Source of the DNA: an uncultured Collinsella sp. | Lineage (GTDB): Bacteria; Actinomycetota; Coriobacteriia; Coriobacteriales; Coriobacteriaceae | Assembly (NCBI GenBank): GCA_958443615.1 | Contig: CAUCLI010000004.1 | Location: 62,001-126,000, forward strand | Length of the DNA stretch: 64,000 nt | Direction: 5' to 3' | Shown here: piece by piece, positions 25,618 to 34,712 of the stretch | How the letters are laid out: each line of letters opens with the position of its first letter | Position numbering within the stretch: the stretch's first letter is position 1 | Translations under genes and position numbers: made by a program | The notes under the pieces: generated by a model | What the model was told of the DNA's origin: nothing | The model's database searches: none | Seen by the model: the letters and a program-made list of their open reading frames with translations, nothing else

Positions 25618-26812
25618 GGCAGGCGATGATTTCGTCCGAAAGGTTGAGGGCGGAGGCGGTCACGGCGTCCATATCGTAGTAGCGGTACTCGGCAAGGCGG
25701 CCGACCGGGTGGAAGTTCGTGATGTGTGAGACGCGCTCCAGGTAGCTCTCGTACAGCTTGCGGTTATCAGGGTCCAGGATCGCGTAATACGGGGTCTGGC
25801 CGCTGCCCGGCTCGTAGGCGTGGCTGTACTCCTTCATGATGGTCGTCTTACCGGGGACCTCCTGGCCGGTCATGTTCTTGAACTCGGTGATGCGGGTGAA
25901 GTCCTCGGAAACGGTGTAGTTCACGGTGCCCACGGGCTGGAACTGATCCATATCGAGGGTCTCGAACTTCATGTCGAGCGTGCGGTACGGCAGGGCGCCC
26001 AGATCGAGGCCGAACAGCTCATCGAGCGGGCCGGTGTAGATCACCTCGCCGCCGTAGACGTTACCGCAGACCTTCACCGTGGTGTCGGTGAGCTCGAAGA
26101 TGTCACGGGCGTCCACGTCGCAGAAGACGTCGATGCAATCGTGATCGAGCATGTTCTCGAACAGGGCGGTGTAGCCCTCCGCGGGCATGCCCTGGTAGGG
26201 AGCCTGCGGGAAATAGCGATCGTCATCGCCGACGAAGACGGGGACGCGGGCGGTGACGGAGGGGTCGATCTCGTCGGGCGTCTGGCCCCACTGCTTCATG
26301 GTGTAGTGCAGGAACACGTTCTCATACACGTAATCGGCGATTTCGGCCAGGTCGGGGTCGTTCTTCTCGCGCAGCTGCAGGATCGGGACCTTCACGTCCT
26401 TGCCGAAGGTCTCGATGAGCTTGGCGTACAGTTCCTCGCCGCGCTCCTCGCCGAACGCGAGCAGCAGGCTCTTGTGGTTGAAGGGAACCGGCATGAGCGT
26501 GCCGTGGACGTTGGCGAGCACCTTGTGCTGGTAGTCGGTCCACTCGGTGAAGCGGGACAGGAACGTGTGCACGCGCTCGCTGAAGGTGTGGTAGATGTGC
26601 GGGCCGTACATGTGAACAAGCACACCGGCTTCATCCAGGTAGTCGTAGGCGTTGCCGGCGATGTGGTTGCGGCGCTCGAAGACGGCGACGCGGAAGCCGA
26701 CGGTCTCGGCGAGGCGACGGGCGCACACCGCGCCGGCATATCCCGCGCCGACGACGATCATGTCATAGGCGCTCGGATTGAAGTCCTCAGGGAGACCTGA
26801 ATTGATCTGCAT
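25610..26812 (-). CDS. glf: UDP-galactopyranose mutase
   Basis: A 400-aa FAD enzyme that turns UDP-galactopyranose into UDP-galactofuranose for surface polysaccharides. The dinucleotide-binding block is MIVVGAGYAGAVCARRLAE, with the Glu of VAVFERRNHIAGNAYDY after it. HMYGPHIYHTFSERVHTF, YTGPLDELFG and the late GRLAEYRYYDMD are UGM signatures carrying flavin and substrate residues. I chose ATG 26812 with AAGGAG upstream, rather than a longer open frame. It heads a two-gene operon with the glycosyltransferase, divergent from pta. Confidence 0.95.
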   Translation of the reverse strand: MQINSGLPEDFNPSAYDMIVVGAGYAGAVCARRLAETVGFRVAVFERRNHIAGNAYDYLDEAGVLVHMYGPHIYHTFSERVHTFLSRFTEWTDYQHKVLANVHGTLMPVPFNHKSLLLAFGEERGEELYAKLIETFGKDVKVPILQLREKNDPDLAEIADYVYENVFLHYTMKQWGQTPDEIDPSVTARVPVFVGDDDRYFPQAPYQGMPAEGYTALFENMLDHDCIDVFCDVDARDIFELTDTTVKVCGNVYGGEVIYTGPLDELFGLDLGALPYRTLDMKFETLDMDQFQPVGTVNYTVSEDFTRITEFKNMTGQEVPGKTTIMKEYSHAYEPGSGQTPYYAILDPDNRKLYESYLERVSHITNFHPVGRLAEYRYYDMDAVTASALNLSDEIIACHA

Positions 26813-26901
26813 GACAGCTCCTTGCAGGTGGCGACGGCAAATGTTCCCTCTCGCGACGCGCGGGGCCGTCATGAACCGCACATCGCGTTTTCATCCAACC
26901 G

Positions 26902-26925
26902 ATTATAGCGGTCGGGGCCTATAAT
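26902..26925. promoter_or_regulatory. Two divergent consensus -10 boxes between glf and pta
   Basis: A perfect TATAAT lies on the plus strand at 26920-26925, facing pta, and another perfect TATAAT on the minus strand at 26902-26907, facing glf. Neither has a good TTGACA at 16-18 bases. The boxes are only 12 bases apart, so the two promoters may compete. Confidence 0.6.
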
Positions 26926-26998
26926 TACCCCTGTCACACCAATAAAGCTCATCATCGAACGAAGACCGTGATGGGCGCGCATGACGAGGAGCGATTGC

Positions 26999-27979
26999 AT
27001 GAGTGATTTCCTGAGCCGCATGAAGGCCGCCGCCAAGGCCGACAAGAAGACCATCGTCCTGCCCGAGGGCGAGGACCCGCGCACCATCGAAGCGGCCAAG
27101 AAGATCGTCGAGGAAGACCTTGCCGACCTCGTGATCCTGGGCAACCCCGACGAGATCGACGTCCCCGGCGCCACCGTCATCGATCCCCGCAACGCCGAGA
27201 AGCACGAGGAGTACGCGCAGAAGTTCGCCGAGCTCCGCGCCAAGAAGGGCGTGACCATCGAGCAGGCCCGCGCCCAGGTCATGGACGCCACCTACTTCGG
27301 CACCATGATGGTCAAGATGGGCGACGCCGACGGCCTGGTCTCCGGCGCCTGCCACTCCACCGCCGACACCCTGCGCCCTGCCCTGCAGATCCTGAAGACC
27401 GCCCCCGGCACCAAGCTTGTCTCCGCCTTCATGATCATGTGCACCAAGACGCCCGAGTTCGGCGCCGACGGCACCCTGGTCTTCGCCGACTGCGGCCTGA
27501 ACATCGCCCCCACCTCCGACGAGCTCTCCGAGATCGCCATCGCGTCGGCCAACTCCTTCAAGACCTTCATGGGCGATGTCGAGCCCAAGGTCGCCATGCT
27601 CTCCTACTCCACCATGGGCTCCGCCGGCGGCGACACCGCCAAGAAGGTCCAGGAGGCCACCGCATTCACCAAGGATAAGGCGCCCGAGCTGGCCATCGAC
27701 GGCGACCTGCAGCTCGACGCCGCCATCGTGCCGTCCGTCGCCCAGCTGAAGGCCCCCGAGTCCAAGGTCGCCGGCCACGCCAACGTGCTCGTGTTCCCGA
27801 ACCTCGAGACCGGCAACATCGGCTACAAGCTCGTCCAGCGCTTCGGTGGCGCCGAGGCCTACGGCCCCATCCTGCAGGGCATCGCCAAGCCCGTGAACGA
27901 CCTGTCCCGCGGCTGCTCCGCCGACGACATCGTGGGCGTCGTGGCCATCACGGCCGTCCAGGCGCAGATGGCCGAGTAG
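26999..27979 (+). CDS. pta: Phosphate acetyltransferase
   Basis: Exchanges acetyl-CoA and phosphate for acetyl phosphate and CoA; 326 aa, the short single-domain form. Family blocks include IVLPEGEDPRTIEAAKKI near the N terminus, GDADGLVSGACHSTADTLRP, and the C-terminal VLVFPNLETGNIGYKLVQR and GPILQGIAKPVNDLSRG. GAGGAG lies before the ATG at 26999; a start six codons earlier is less likely. ackA is present 1 kb away on the other strand, so the acetate ATP-yielding route is complete but not one operon. The low Cys content and strong codon bias suggest high expression. Confidence 0.95.
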   Translation: MSDFLSRMKAAAKADKKTIVLPEGEDPRTIEAAKKIVEEDLADLVILGNPDEIDVPGATVIDPRNAEKHEEYAQKFAELRAKKGVTIEQARAQVMDATYFGTMMVKMGDADGLVSGACHSTADTLRPALQILKTAPGTKLVSAFMIMCTKTPEFGADGTLVFADCGLNIAPTSDELSEIAIASANSFKTFMGDVEPKVAMLSYSTMGSAGGDTAKKVQEATAFTKDKAPELAIDGDLQLDAAIVPSVAQLKAPESKVAGHANVLVFPNLETGNIGYKLVQRFGGAEAYGPILQGIAKPVNDLSRGCSADDIVGVVAITAVQAQMAE

Positions 27980-28022
27980 CACCGCCGTCCCACGGCGCGC
28001 CCCACGCCCCGACACCGCGCAC

Positions 28023-28073
28023 AAGGCCCCGCGGCCCCGGTTGAACACGCCCGGGGCCGCGGGGCCTTTCCTT
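28023..28073 (+). terminator. Terminator of pta
   Basis: AAGGCCCCGCGGCCCCGG pairs with CCGGGGCCGCGGGGCCTT around an 8-9 base loop, followed by TCCTT. This is a very stable stem 43 bases past the stop. Confidence 0.88.
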
Positions 28074-28187
28074 AAGATTCCGGAGCCGCCGCTTAAGACC
28101 GTCCGCCGCGACGCTCTCGCGGACTACTTCGCCGCACAAAGGGTACAGGGTCTATAACGGATGCCGAGACGAGAGAAAGGGGCACCC

Positions 28188-28670
28188 ATGGTATTCAGCA
28201 ACATTTTGGTTCCCTTCGATGACTCCGAGCACGCGCACGCCGCGCTGCACCTGGCCATCGACCTCGTGGGGAGTGACCCGGGGGCGACCATCCACATCGT
28301 CACGGTCGCCTCGAACGACATCATGCCGCCCTCGATGCTCACCGCCACCGGCGCGTTCGGCGAGGCGCCCATCGACTACGCGAGCTACGAGACGCTCCTG
28401 ACGTCGATCGCGGAGCGCTCCGACCGTGAGTTGCACGACAATGTGGCAGCCATACTGGGAAAGGACATCGACGCCGTCAAGGCGAAGCTCGTCATCGACA
28501 CCCGCCTGGCGCCCTCCCCCGTCGACGGGATCACGTGCTACGCGGCGGACCACCGCTGCGACCTCATCATCATGGGGCGGCGCGGCCTCGGAGCGCTGCG
28601 CGGCATGCTCGGCAGCGTGAGCTACGGCGTCCTGCGCTCCTCGGAGATTCCCGTGCTCACCGTCAAGTAG
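28188..28670 (+). CDS. Universal stress protein (UspA family)
   Basis: A 160-aa single Usp domain. The N-terminal strand is NILVPFDDSEHAHAAL and the C-terminal nucleotide-binding block is IMGRRGLGALRGMLGSVSYG, matching the G-2x-G-9x-G(S/T) pattern of the ATP-binding class. An extra segment between residues 45 and 75 is longer than in minimal Usp proteins. GAAAGGGG precedes the ATG at 28188; the nine-codon-longer frame is unlikely. It lies between pta and ackA and ends at a bidirectional terminator. The precise role of such proteins is poorly defined. Confidence 0.88.
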   Translation: MVFSNILVPFDDSEHAHAALHLAIDLVGSDPGATIHIVTVASNDIMPPSMLTATGAFGEAPIDYASYETLLTSIAERSDRELHDNVAAILGKDIDAVKAKLVIDTRLAPSPVDGITCYAADHRCDLIIMGRRGLGALRGMLGSVSYGVLRSSEIPVLTVK

Positions 28671-28735
28671 CGTCCGGCGCTCCAGGTGAAGGCGCGTCGC
28701 GCGCAAGCGATCCGCAGCACCCCGAACCTCGCCCG

Positions 28736-28772
28736 ATGAAAAAAGCGGCCCCTCGCCCGAGGGGCCGCTTCG
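28736..28772. terminator. Bidirectional terminator between usp and ackA
   Basis: AAGCGGCCCCTC and GAGGGGCCGCTT form a perfect 12-bp stem. On the minus strand it is followed by TTTTTT, so it is a strong end for ackA; on the plus strand the tail is weak. Confidence 0.9.
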
Positions 28773-28805
28773 CGTTCGACCGGCACTTGGCTATGCCGAG
28801 CGCAC

Positions 28806-29975
28806 CTACTTGACCAGGCGCTCGACATCCAAGGAGATCATGTACTCCTCGTCCGTGGGGATGACCGCGACGGTCACGCTGGACCCTGCGGCGGAGATGA
28901 CGCCGCCGATGCCGCCCACGCACTGCTTGTTCTTCTCGCGGTCGACGCGGACGCCGAGCCACTCCAGGAACTCGCAGAACGCCTGGCGCGTGGGCCAGTC
29001 GTTCTCACCGATGCCGCCGGCGAAGGTGATGGTGTCGACGCCGGCCATGGAGAAGATCATGGAACCCGAGTGCAGCATCGCGCGGTAGGCGAACATATCG
29101 AGCGCGAACAGGGCCTTCTCGTCGCCCTTGAGCGCGGCCTCGCGGATGTCGCGCGCGTCGCTGGTCTTCTCGTACATGGCGAGCAGGCCGGACTGCTTGT
29201 TCATCATGGTATCGACCTCATCGACGGTGTAGCCGCCCACGCGCTGGAGGTAGCACACGGTCGCCGGGTCGATAGAGCCGCAGCGGGTGCCCATCATGAG
29301 GCCGTCAAGCGGGGTGAGGCCCATGGTGGTGTCTCGGCAGACGCCGTCCTCGATGGCGCACAGGGAGCTGCCGTTGCCCAGGTGGCAGGACAGCAGGCGG
29401 TGGCAGCGGTCGCCGAGCATCTCCTTGGCGGTCTTCCACTCATAGCGATGGCTCGTGCCGTGGGCGCCGTACTTGCGGACGTGATACTTCTCGCGCACGT
29501 CCTTGGGCAGCGGGTAGGTGTAGGACATCTCGGGCATGCCCATGTGGAAGGAGGTGTCGAACACGGCGACGTTGGGGATGCTCGGGTAGGCCTCGCGGCA
29601 GAACTCGATCACGCCGGCCTCGGCATAGTTGTGGAGCGGGGCGAGCGGGGCGACCTCGTAGATCTTGGCGAGGACCTCGTCGTCGACGAGCGCGGAGTCG
29701 GTGAAGTGCCAGCCGCCCTGGACGATGCGATGGCCGATGGCGTCCATCTCGAAGCCGTGCTCGTTGATGAGATCGATGACCTTGCGGACCGCGGCGCCAT
29801 GGTCGGGGAAGTCGACGGTCTCCTTGACCTTCTCGCCACCCTCGCTGTGACCGAAGATGCCGTCTTCAAGACCGATCTTCTCGCAATTGCCCTTGGTGAA
29901 GACCTCGCGGGTCTTCGTGTTCATGAGCTGGAACTTGAGGCTCGAGCTACCCGCGTTGAGAACGAGGACGTTCAT
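28806..29975 (-). CDS. ackA: Acetate kinase
   Basis: Makes ATP and acetate from acetyl phosphate; 389 aa, near the standard 400. ASKHA-fold signatures are VLNAGSSSLKFQLM (3-16), IGHRIVQGGWHF, AVFDTSFHMGMPEMSYTYPL, and HLGNGSSLCAIEDG with the phosphate 2 loop. FAGGIGEND is the adenosine-binding block. AAGGAG lies before the ATG. It forms the final substrate-level phosphorylation step with Pta and supports a fermentative lifestyle. Confidence 0.97.
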   Translation of the reverse strand: MNVLVLNAGSSSLKFQLMNTKTREVFTKGNCEKIGLEDGIFGHSEGGEKVKETVDFPDHGAAVRKVIDLINEHGFEMDAIGHRIVQGGWHFTDSALVDDEVLAKIYEVAPLAPLHNYAEAGVIEFCREAYPSIPNVAVFDTSFHMGMPEMSYTYPLPKDVREKYHVRKYGAHGTSHRYEWKTAKEMLGDRCHRLLSCHLGNGSSLCAIEDGVCRDTTMGLTPLDGLMMGTRCGSIDPATVCYLQRVGGYTVDEVDTMMNKQSGLLAMYEKTSDARDIREAALKGDEKALFALDMFAYRAMLHSGSMIFSMAGVDTITFAGGIGENDWPTRQAFCEFLEWLGVRVDREKNKQCVGGIGGVISAAGSSVTVAVIPTDEEYMISLDVERLVK

Positions 29976-30105
29976 GGCACTCCTTGGTGGTTCACATGCC
30001 CGGTGGATCCGGGCGGTTTTACACGTATGCCTCTATCATAGCGTGAACGACGCGCAATTGGGCGGCGCTCATCACCGCTCGCCGATGCTTCCGCGGAAGA
30101 CCGTC

Positions 30106-30441
30106 CTAGATGAGACCCTCGCCCAGCGGCTTGCCGCCCAGGACATGCAGGTGGAAGTGCATGACGGTCTGCCCGGCGGCCTCGCCCTTGTTGGAGATGA
30201 CGCGGAAACCCCCGTCGAGGCCCTTGATGCGCGCGACCTCGGCGACGGCGTGGGTCATGGCGGCGAGCGTCTCGGCCGGAACGCCGTCGATGATGTTCTC
30301 ATGATGCGCCTTGGGGATCACGAGCGTATGTACGGGAGCCTGGGGGTTCAGATCGTCGAAGGCGATGACGAGGTCGTCCTCGTATACGACCGTGGAGGGA
30401 ATCTCATGAGAGGCGATTTTGCAGAAAATGCAGTCGGGCAT
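30106..30441 (-). CDS. HIT family protein (HinT-like)
   Basis: A 111-aa histidine triad nucleotide-binding protein. The triad HFHLHVLGG (His95, 97, 99) is the catalytic motif for hydrolysing nucleoside phosphoramidates. The N terminus CIFCKIASHEIPS with Cys4 and Cys7 matches zinc-binding HinT members. NKGEAAGQTV comes directly before the triad. GGAG lies seven bases before the ATG. A REP-like hairpin pair separates it from xseB upstream. The physiological substrate is not known from sequence. Confidence 0.92.
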   Translation of the reverse strand: MPDCIFCKIASHEIPSTVVYEDDLVIAFDDLNPQAPVHTLVIPKAHHENIIDGVPAETLAAMTHAVAEVARIKGLDGGFRVISNKGEAAGQTVMHFHLHVLGGKPLGEGLI

Positions 30442-30461
30442 AGGAGGGCTCCAATCGTCTT

Positions 30462-30574
30462 GATGTGTAAAGGGGGACGGGTGCGTTTTACACATCTGCA
30501 CACGACAAACTGCATGCAGTGAGCGCAAGGGCGCCTCGGATGTGTAAAACGCACCCGTCCCCCCTTTACACATC
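30462..30574. repeat. Paired REP-like units, family A
   Basis: Unit 1 (30462-30496) runs GATGTGTAA, core GGGGGACGGGTGCG, TTTTACACATC. Unit 2 (30539-30574) is its near-perfect inverse. They lie 42 bases apart, so each can fold alone or the two can pair with each other, as in BIME-type elements. They fill the gap between xseB and the HIT gene. Unit 1 is almost identical to 600-632. Confidence 0.8.
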
Positions 30575-30583
30575 GTAGCTAAT

Positions 30584-30850
30584 TTACAGGTTGAGGGCGT
30601 CGGAGTCGTCGGCAGGGGCGCCCGGCACGAGCTCGTCGTTGCCGTCGATGTCCTTGAGCAGCACCGAGACCTTCTGCTCGGCACCGGCGAGGCGGGCGCG
30701 CAGGCTCTTGAGCAGCTCCACGCCGCGCGTGTAGCTCTCGAGCGACTCCTCGAGCTCCATCTCACCCGACTCGAGACTGCGGATGATGAGCTCCAACTCG
30801 GTGGAAGCCTCCTTGTACGAGAGATCCTCGACGTTCTTGTACTCGGCCAT
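30584..30850 (-). CDS. xseB: Exodeoxyribonuclease VII small subunit
   Basis: An 88-aa helical protein that binds the large subunit XseA; together they degrade single-stranded DNA to oligonucleotides. The family pattern LSYKEASTELELIIRSLESG (10-29), then LEESLESYTRGVELLKSLRARLAGAEQKV, is clear. The C-terminal 20 residues are acidic and unconserved. AAAGGA lies upstream of the ATG. It follows xseA by 70 bases on the same strand. Confidence 0.95.
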   Translation of the reverse strand: MAEYKNVEDLSYKEASTELELIIRSLESGEMELEESLESYTRGVELLKSLRARLAGAEQKVSVLLKDIDGNDELVPGAPADDSDALNL

Positions 30851-30920
30851 GTTCCTTATCCTTTCTCGTCGCCGCGCACGGGCGGCAGGACCTCATGATG
30901 AAAATAACCCCCGAAGCATG

Positions 30921-32399
30921 CTATCCGCGCGGCGCCTCGGCCCGCTCGACGGCATCGACCGTCGCCAGCACGTCGCCGTCGACCATGCGCAGGCGCAAGG
31001 CGTCGCCCATATGGAACGCATCGACGCGCGTGGCGACCGAGCCATCGCCGTCATAGGCGATCGAGTAGCCTCGGCCCAGGACCTTGAGCGGCGAAAGCGC
31101 GTCAAGCGCGGCCGCTGAACGGCCGAGTTCCGCCAAAGGGGCGCCCAGCAACTGGGCGCCCTTGGATCTGAGGCGCGATGCCGCGAGCTCGAGGCCGTGA
31201 CCCATGCGATCCATGTGCGCCGCGCTCGAACGCAAGCGAGGAGCCATACGGTCGAGCTCCACGGTGAAACGACCCTGCGATCGCTCGCAAGCGATGCAGA
31301 ATCGGTCGACGGTCTGCGCGAGTTCCGCCTCTCGACGGTCCACGATATTTGCGGGACTGGTGAGGCAGGGGCGCGTCGCGAAGGCGTCCAGCGACCGGCG
31401 CTCATGCTCGAGCCGGACCTCCATGGCCCGACCGAGCCTGCCGCCCAGCCCGTCGCAAGCGGAGCCGACGTGGGCGATCTTGCCCTCGAGCACGCGCTGC
31501 AAGCGCTGCTCTCGTCCGTCGAGGGCGCCCACCAGCTCGGAAAACTCCGGAGCGACGGACTCCGCCGCCGCGGTGGGCGTAGAGCAGCGGCGATCGCTCA
31601 CCATGTCGCAGATCGAGTTATCCGGTTCATGTCCGATGCCCGTGACCACCGGCACGGGACACGCGGCAACCGCGCGGGCCAGGTCCTCGTCGTTGAAGGT
31701 CATGAGGTCCTCGAAGGAGCCTCCTCCGCGCACGAGCAGGATGCAGTCGGGCGCGGGTGTGATCGCGGCGGCGCGGCGCAGGCCCTCGATGAGCTCCGCG
31801 GGCGCGCCCTCGCCCTGCACCTTGGCCCCCACGCACACGACCTCGACCATGGGGTTCCGGCGGCGAAGCGTGCGCTTCACATCGTTGATGACCGCGCCGG
31901 AAAGCGAGGTCACCACGGCGACGCGGGTGCAGAACACGGGGATGCGGCGCTTGCGCTCGGGCTCCATGAGCCCCTCGCGGCGAAGCTTCTCCGCGAGCTG
32001 GGCGACTTGCTGACGCAGCAGCCCCTCCCCCGCCAGGGTGAAGGAGCTCGCCTTGAAGCTCATCTTGCCCGTGGGCTTGTACAGGTCGAACGTGCCGGTG
32101 AACAGCACCTGCAGGCCGTCGCGCAGATCGAACGCACGCTTGTCGTAGGTGCCCTTCCACACGATGCACTCGAGTGCGGCCGACTCGTCCTTGATCTGAA
32201 AATAGCAATGACCGCTGCGGGCGTTCGGGCCGCGAAACCCGGTGACCTCGCCCAAGACCGTGATCTTGGGGACACCGTGCAGTGCGCCGGCGGCAAGCTC
32301 GGCGGCCTGCGAAACCGACAGGGCTTCCGAATCGGACTCGCCCATCTCGGCCGCAACCGACCGGCTGGGCGCGGCCCCCGTCAAATTCCAGCCACTCAT
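30921..32399 (-). CDS. xseA: Exodeoxyribonuclease VII large subunit
   Basis: The catalytic subunit, 492 aa. It has an N-terminal OB-fold (about 45-130; GEVTGFRGPNARSGHCYFQIKD spans the key strand pair) and the catalytic core with VTSLSGAVINDVKRTLRRRNP and DCILLVRGGGSFEDLMTFND, then PVVTGIGHEPDNSICDMVSD with the His-Glu pair. The C-terminal 180 residues form the long coiled-coil and end domain (GRGYSIAYDGDGS). AGGAGG lies at good spacing before the ATG. The pair xseA-xseB is the standard order. Confidence 0.95.
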   Translation of the reverse strand: MSGWNLTGAAPSRSVAAEMGESDSEALSVSQAAELAAGALHGVPKITVLGEVTGFRGPNARSGHCYFQIKDESAALECIVWKGTYDKRAFDLRDGLQVLFTGTFDLYKPTGKMSFKASSFTLAGEGLLRQQVAQLAEKLRREGLMEPERKRRIPVFCTRVAVVTSLSGAVINDVKRTLRRRNPMVEVVCVGAKVQGEGAPAELIEGLRRAAAITPAPDCILLVRGGGSFEDLMTFNDEDLARAVAACPVPVVTGIGHEPDNSICDMVSDRRCSTPTAAAESVAPEFSELVGALDGREQRLQRVLEGKIAHVGSACDGLGGRLGRAMEVRLEHERRSLDAFATRPCLTSPANIVDRREAELAQTVDRFCIACERSQGRFTVELDRMAPRLRSSAAHMDRMGHGLELAASRLRSKGAQLLGAPLAELGRSAAALDALSPLKVLGRGYSIAYDGDGSVATRVDAFHMGDALRLRMVDGDVLATVDAVERAEAPRG

Positions 32400-32457
32400 G
32401 CGAACACCTCCTCTTCTCGTCTATCCGTCAACACCTTACCGCGCCGTGCGGACAACG

Positions 32458-33162
32458 TTAGTTGTCGTCGTCGCGATGCGTACGGGCGAGGAGGTACAGC
32501 AGCTGGAGCACGCTGGAGAGCGCCGCCGCCACGTAGGTGAGCGCCGCGGCGGTCAGCACCTTGCGAGCGCCGCGCACATTCACCTCGCTCATCCCCGAAC
32601 CCTCGATGTAGGCCACGGCACGGCGGCTCGCGTCGATCTCGACGGGCAGCGTCACCAGCTGGAACAACACGGAGAACGCGAACATGGCGATGGCAAGCCA
32701 CGTGAGGCCCGCCATATCCATCATGAATCCGAGCAGGAACACGATCGTCCAGACGTTCTGGGTGAAATTGACGACGGGCACGAGGGCATGACGGACCTTC
32801 ATCATGAAGTAGCCGCTCTCGCGCTGGGCCGCGTGGCCCGCTTCGTGGCAGGCGACCGCCACGCTGGCGACCGAGCCGCCGGAGAGGTTCTCGCGCGAGA
32901 GGTAGAGGTTGTTGTCGCGCGGGTCGTAATGGTCGCTCAGATGGCCGGGGGTCCCGAGGATGCCCACACGGCCGCAGCCAGATGCGTCGAGCATCCGGCG
33001 GGCGACCTGCTCACCGGTCTCCCCGTCCGAGGGAACGCGGGACCACCGACGGTACGTGGAGTTGATATAACCCTGCGCCATCAGTCCGACCACCGTCGTG
33101 ACCAGCACGATGATCAGGTAGAGCGGGTCGTATCCATAGCCATAGTAGCCGTAATAGGGCAT
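32458..33162 (-). CDS. Neutral zinc metallopeptidase (YugP family)
   Basis: A 234-aa membrane-bound zinc peptidase-like protein. The zinc motif is CHEAGHAAQ (His106, His110). One membrane span lies at residues 13-32 after a Tyr/Gly-rich start (YYGYYGYGYD), and three hydrophobic segments follow in the C-terminal half, giving about four spans. DHYDPRDNNLYLS before the zinc motif is a conserved YugP block. I chose the ATG at 33162, with AAAGGA upstream. Members are widespread in Firmicutes and Actinobacteria; their substrates are unknown. Confidence 0.85.
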   Translation of the reverse strand: MPYYGYYGYGYDPLYLIIVLVTTVVGLMAQGYINSTYRRWSRVPSDGETGEQVARRMLDASGCGRVGILGTPGHLSDHYDPRDNNLYLSRENLSGGSVASVAVACHEAGHAAQRESGYFMMKVRHALVPVVNFTQNVWTIVFLLGFMMDMAGLTWLAIAMFAFSVLFQLVTLPVEIDASRRAVAYIEGSGMSEVNVRGARKVLTAAALTYVAAALSSVLQLLYLLARTHRDDDN

Positions 33163-33270
33163 GGGAATCCTTTCAAACGCGCGTACATTCGCATGTGCAG
33201 ATTGTTCTACCCAAAATGCGGGCGCTAAGCGCAGGAGACGAGCGGTCACCACGAGAAGAGGAGCCGAAAG

Positions 33271-33328
33271 AGGATGGGAATGTCGAGAACCATGACCGAA
33301 AAAGCCTTGATTTCGACATTCCCATCCT
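33271..33328. repeat. Intergenic hairpin with TGTCGA core (family B-like)
   Basis: AGGATGGGAATGTCGA (33271-33286) and TCGACATTCCCATCCT (33313-33328) form a perfect 16-bp stem around a 26-base loop. The TGTCGA core and position between genes match the family B hairpins at 716 and 11652, but the outer arm differs. It lies between tgt and the zinc peptidase. Confidence 0.7.
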
Positions 33329-33384
33329 CAACACGGCGCGAACGGGGGCGATGAGCCCATCCGTCCCTTCAATCGCCGGGCAGA

Positions 33385-34524
33385 CTAGAAGTCCACGGCC
33401 CCCTCGCTCGCCATCCACTCGGCCTGGAACTCGGCGTAGCGGCCGTCGATGATGGCCTGGCGCGCACGACGCATGAGGTCGAGCAGGAAATAGATGTTGT
33501 GCTGCGACAGCAGGATGCCGCCGAGCATCTCCTTCTGCGTGACCATGTGGCGGATGAGCGCGCGGGAGTAGCCGCCGGTGCACACCGGGCAGGTGCACTT
33601 CTCGTCGATGGGGCGCGGGTCCTTCGCGAACTTGGCGTTCTTGAGGTTCATGCGGCCGATGCTGGAGAACGCCGTGCCCATGCGCCCGGTGCGCGTGGGC
33701 AGGACGCAGTCGAACATGTCGATGCCGCAGCCCACGCCGCGCACGAGCGTGGTGGGATTGCCCACGCCCATGAGGTAGCGGGGCTTGCGGCGCGGCATGT
33801 GCTCGGACACGAGCGGCTCGAGCGTCTCGAACATGACCTCGTGGGGCTCGCCCACGGAGTAGCCGCCGATGCCGTAGCCGGGAAAGTCGCCGATCTCCTC
33901 GAGGTGCTTGAGGGAGCGCAGGCGCAGGTCGAGGTGCATGCCACCCTGGACGATGCCGAACAGGGCCTGGTCGTCGCGGGTGTGGGCCTTGTAGCAGCGC
34001 TCGGCCCACATGCTGGAGAGCTCGACGGCGCGCTCGACGAACTTGCGCGTGGCGGGATACCCCGGGCACTGGTCGAGCTGCATGCAGATGTCGCTGCCGA
34101 GCTTCATGGCGATCTCCATGTTGTCCTCGGGCGTCCAGAACACATGGGAACCGTCGTAGTCGGTGGCGATGAAGCGCACGCCCTCGTCGGTGAGCTTGAC
34201 CGCGTCGGAGTGGGAGAAGATCTGGAAACCGCCCGAGTCCGTGAGGATGGGGCCGTGCCAGTTCATGAAGTCGTGCAGGCCGCCGAGTTCAGCCACGGTG
34301 TCCGCGCCGGGGCGCATGGCGAGGTGATAGGTGTTGGCGAGCACGATCTGGGCGCCGAGGTCCTTGACCGTCTCGGTGGGAATGCCCTTGACGTTCGCCT
34401 TGGTGCCCACGGGCATGAAGATCGGGGTCTCGATGTCGCCGTGCGGTGTGTGCAGGATGCCCGCGCGCGCATGCGTCTTGGGGTCCTCGGCGACGATCTC
34501 GTATTTGAACAGGGATTGATCCAT
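33385..34524 (-). CDS. tgt: tRNA-guanine transglycosylase
   Basis: Swaps guanine 34 of GUN-anticodon tRNAs for preQ1 in bacteria; 379 aa, standard length. The TIM-barrel signatures are LANTYHLAMRPGAD, the catalytic Asp in ILTDSGGFQIFS, GIVQGGMHLDLR, GYGIGGYSVGEP, and the nucleophile block MFDCVLPTRTGRMG. The C-terminal zinc site is CTCPVC followed by a downstream His. GGAGC precedes the ATG. queA and queH lie about 5 kb away on the same strand, so late queuosine steps are encoded here. Confidence 0.96.
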   Translation of the reverse strand: MDQSLFKYEIVAEDPKTHARAGILHTPHGDIETPIFMPVGTKANVKGIPTETVKDLGAQIVLANTYHLAMRPGADTVAELGGLHDFMNWHGPILTDSGGFQIFSHSDAVKLTDEGVRFIATDYDGSHVFWTPEDNMEIAMKLGSDICMQLDQCPGYPATRKFVERAVELSSMWAERCYKAHTRDDQALFGIVQGGMHLDLRLRSLKHLEEIGDFPGYGIGGYSVGEPHEVMFETLEPLVSEHMPRRKPRYLMGVGNPTTLVRGVGCGIDMFDCVLPTRTGRMGTAFSSIGRMNLKNAKFAKDPRPIDEKCTCPVCTGGYSRALIRHMVTQKEMLGGILLSQHNIYFLLDLMRRARQAIIDGRYAEFQAEWMASEGAVDF

Positions 34525-34712
34525 GAAGCGGCTCCTCGGTCATTCGGTGCCGGGCGCACACAGGGCGATCGCCCTTCCGTGCGAGGCGCTCCCGCGAAGG
34601 GGACCTCGCATCCGCGCGCCGGCGGCACCGCGCGATATCAGCCGCTTATTGTACTATCGGGCACGCCCTTTCCGCGCACTCCCGCCTGAGCAGCACAAAA
34701 AGAAAGAACCGC

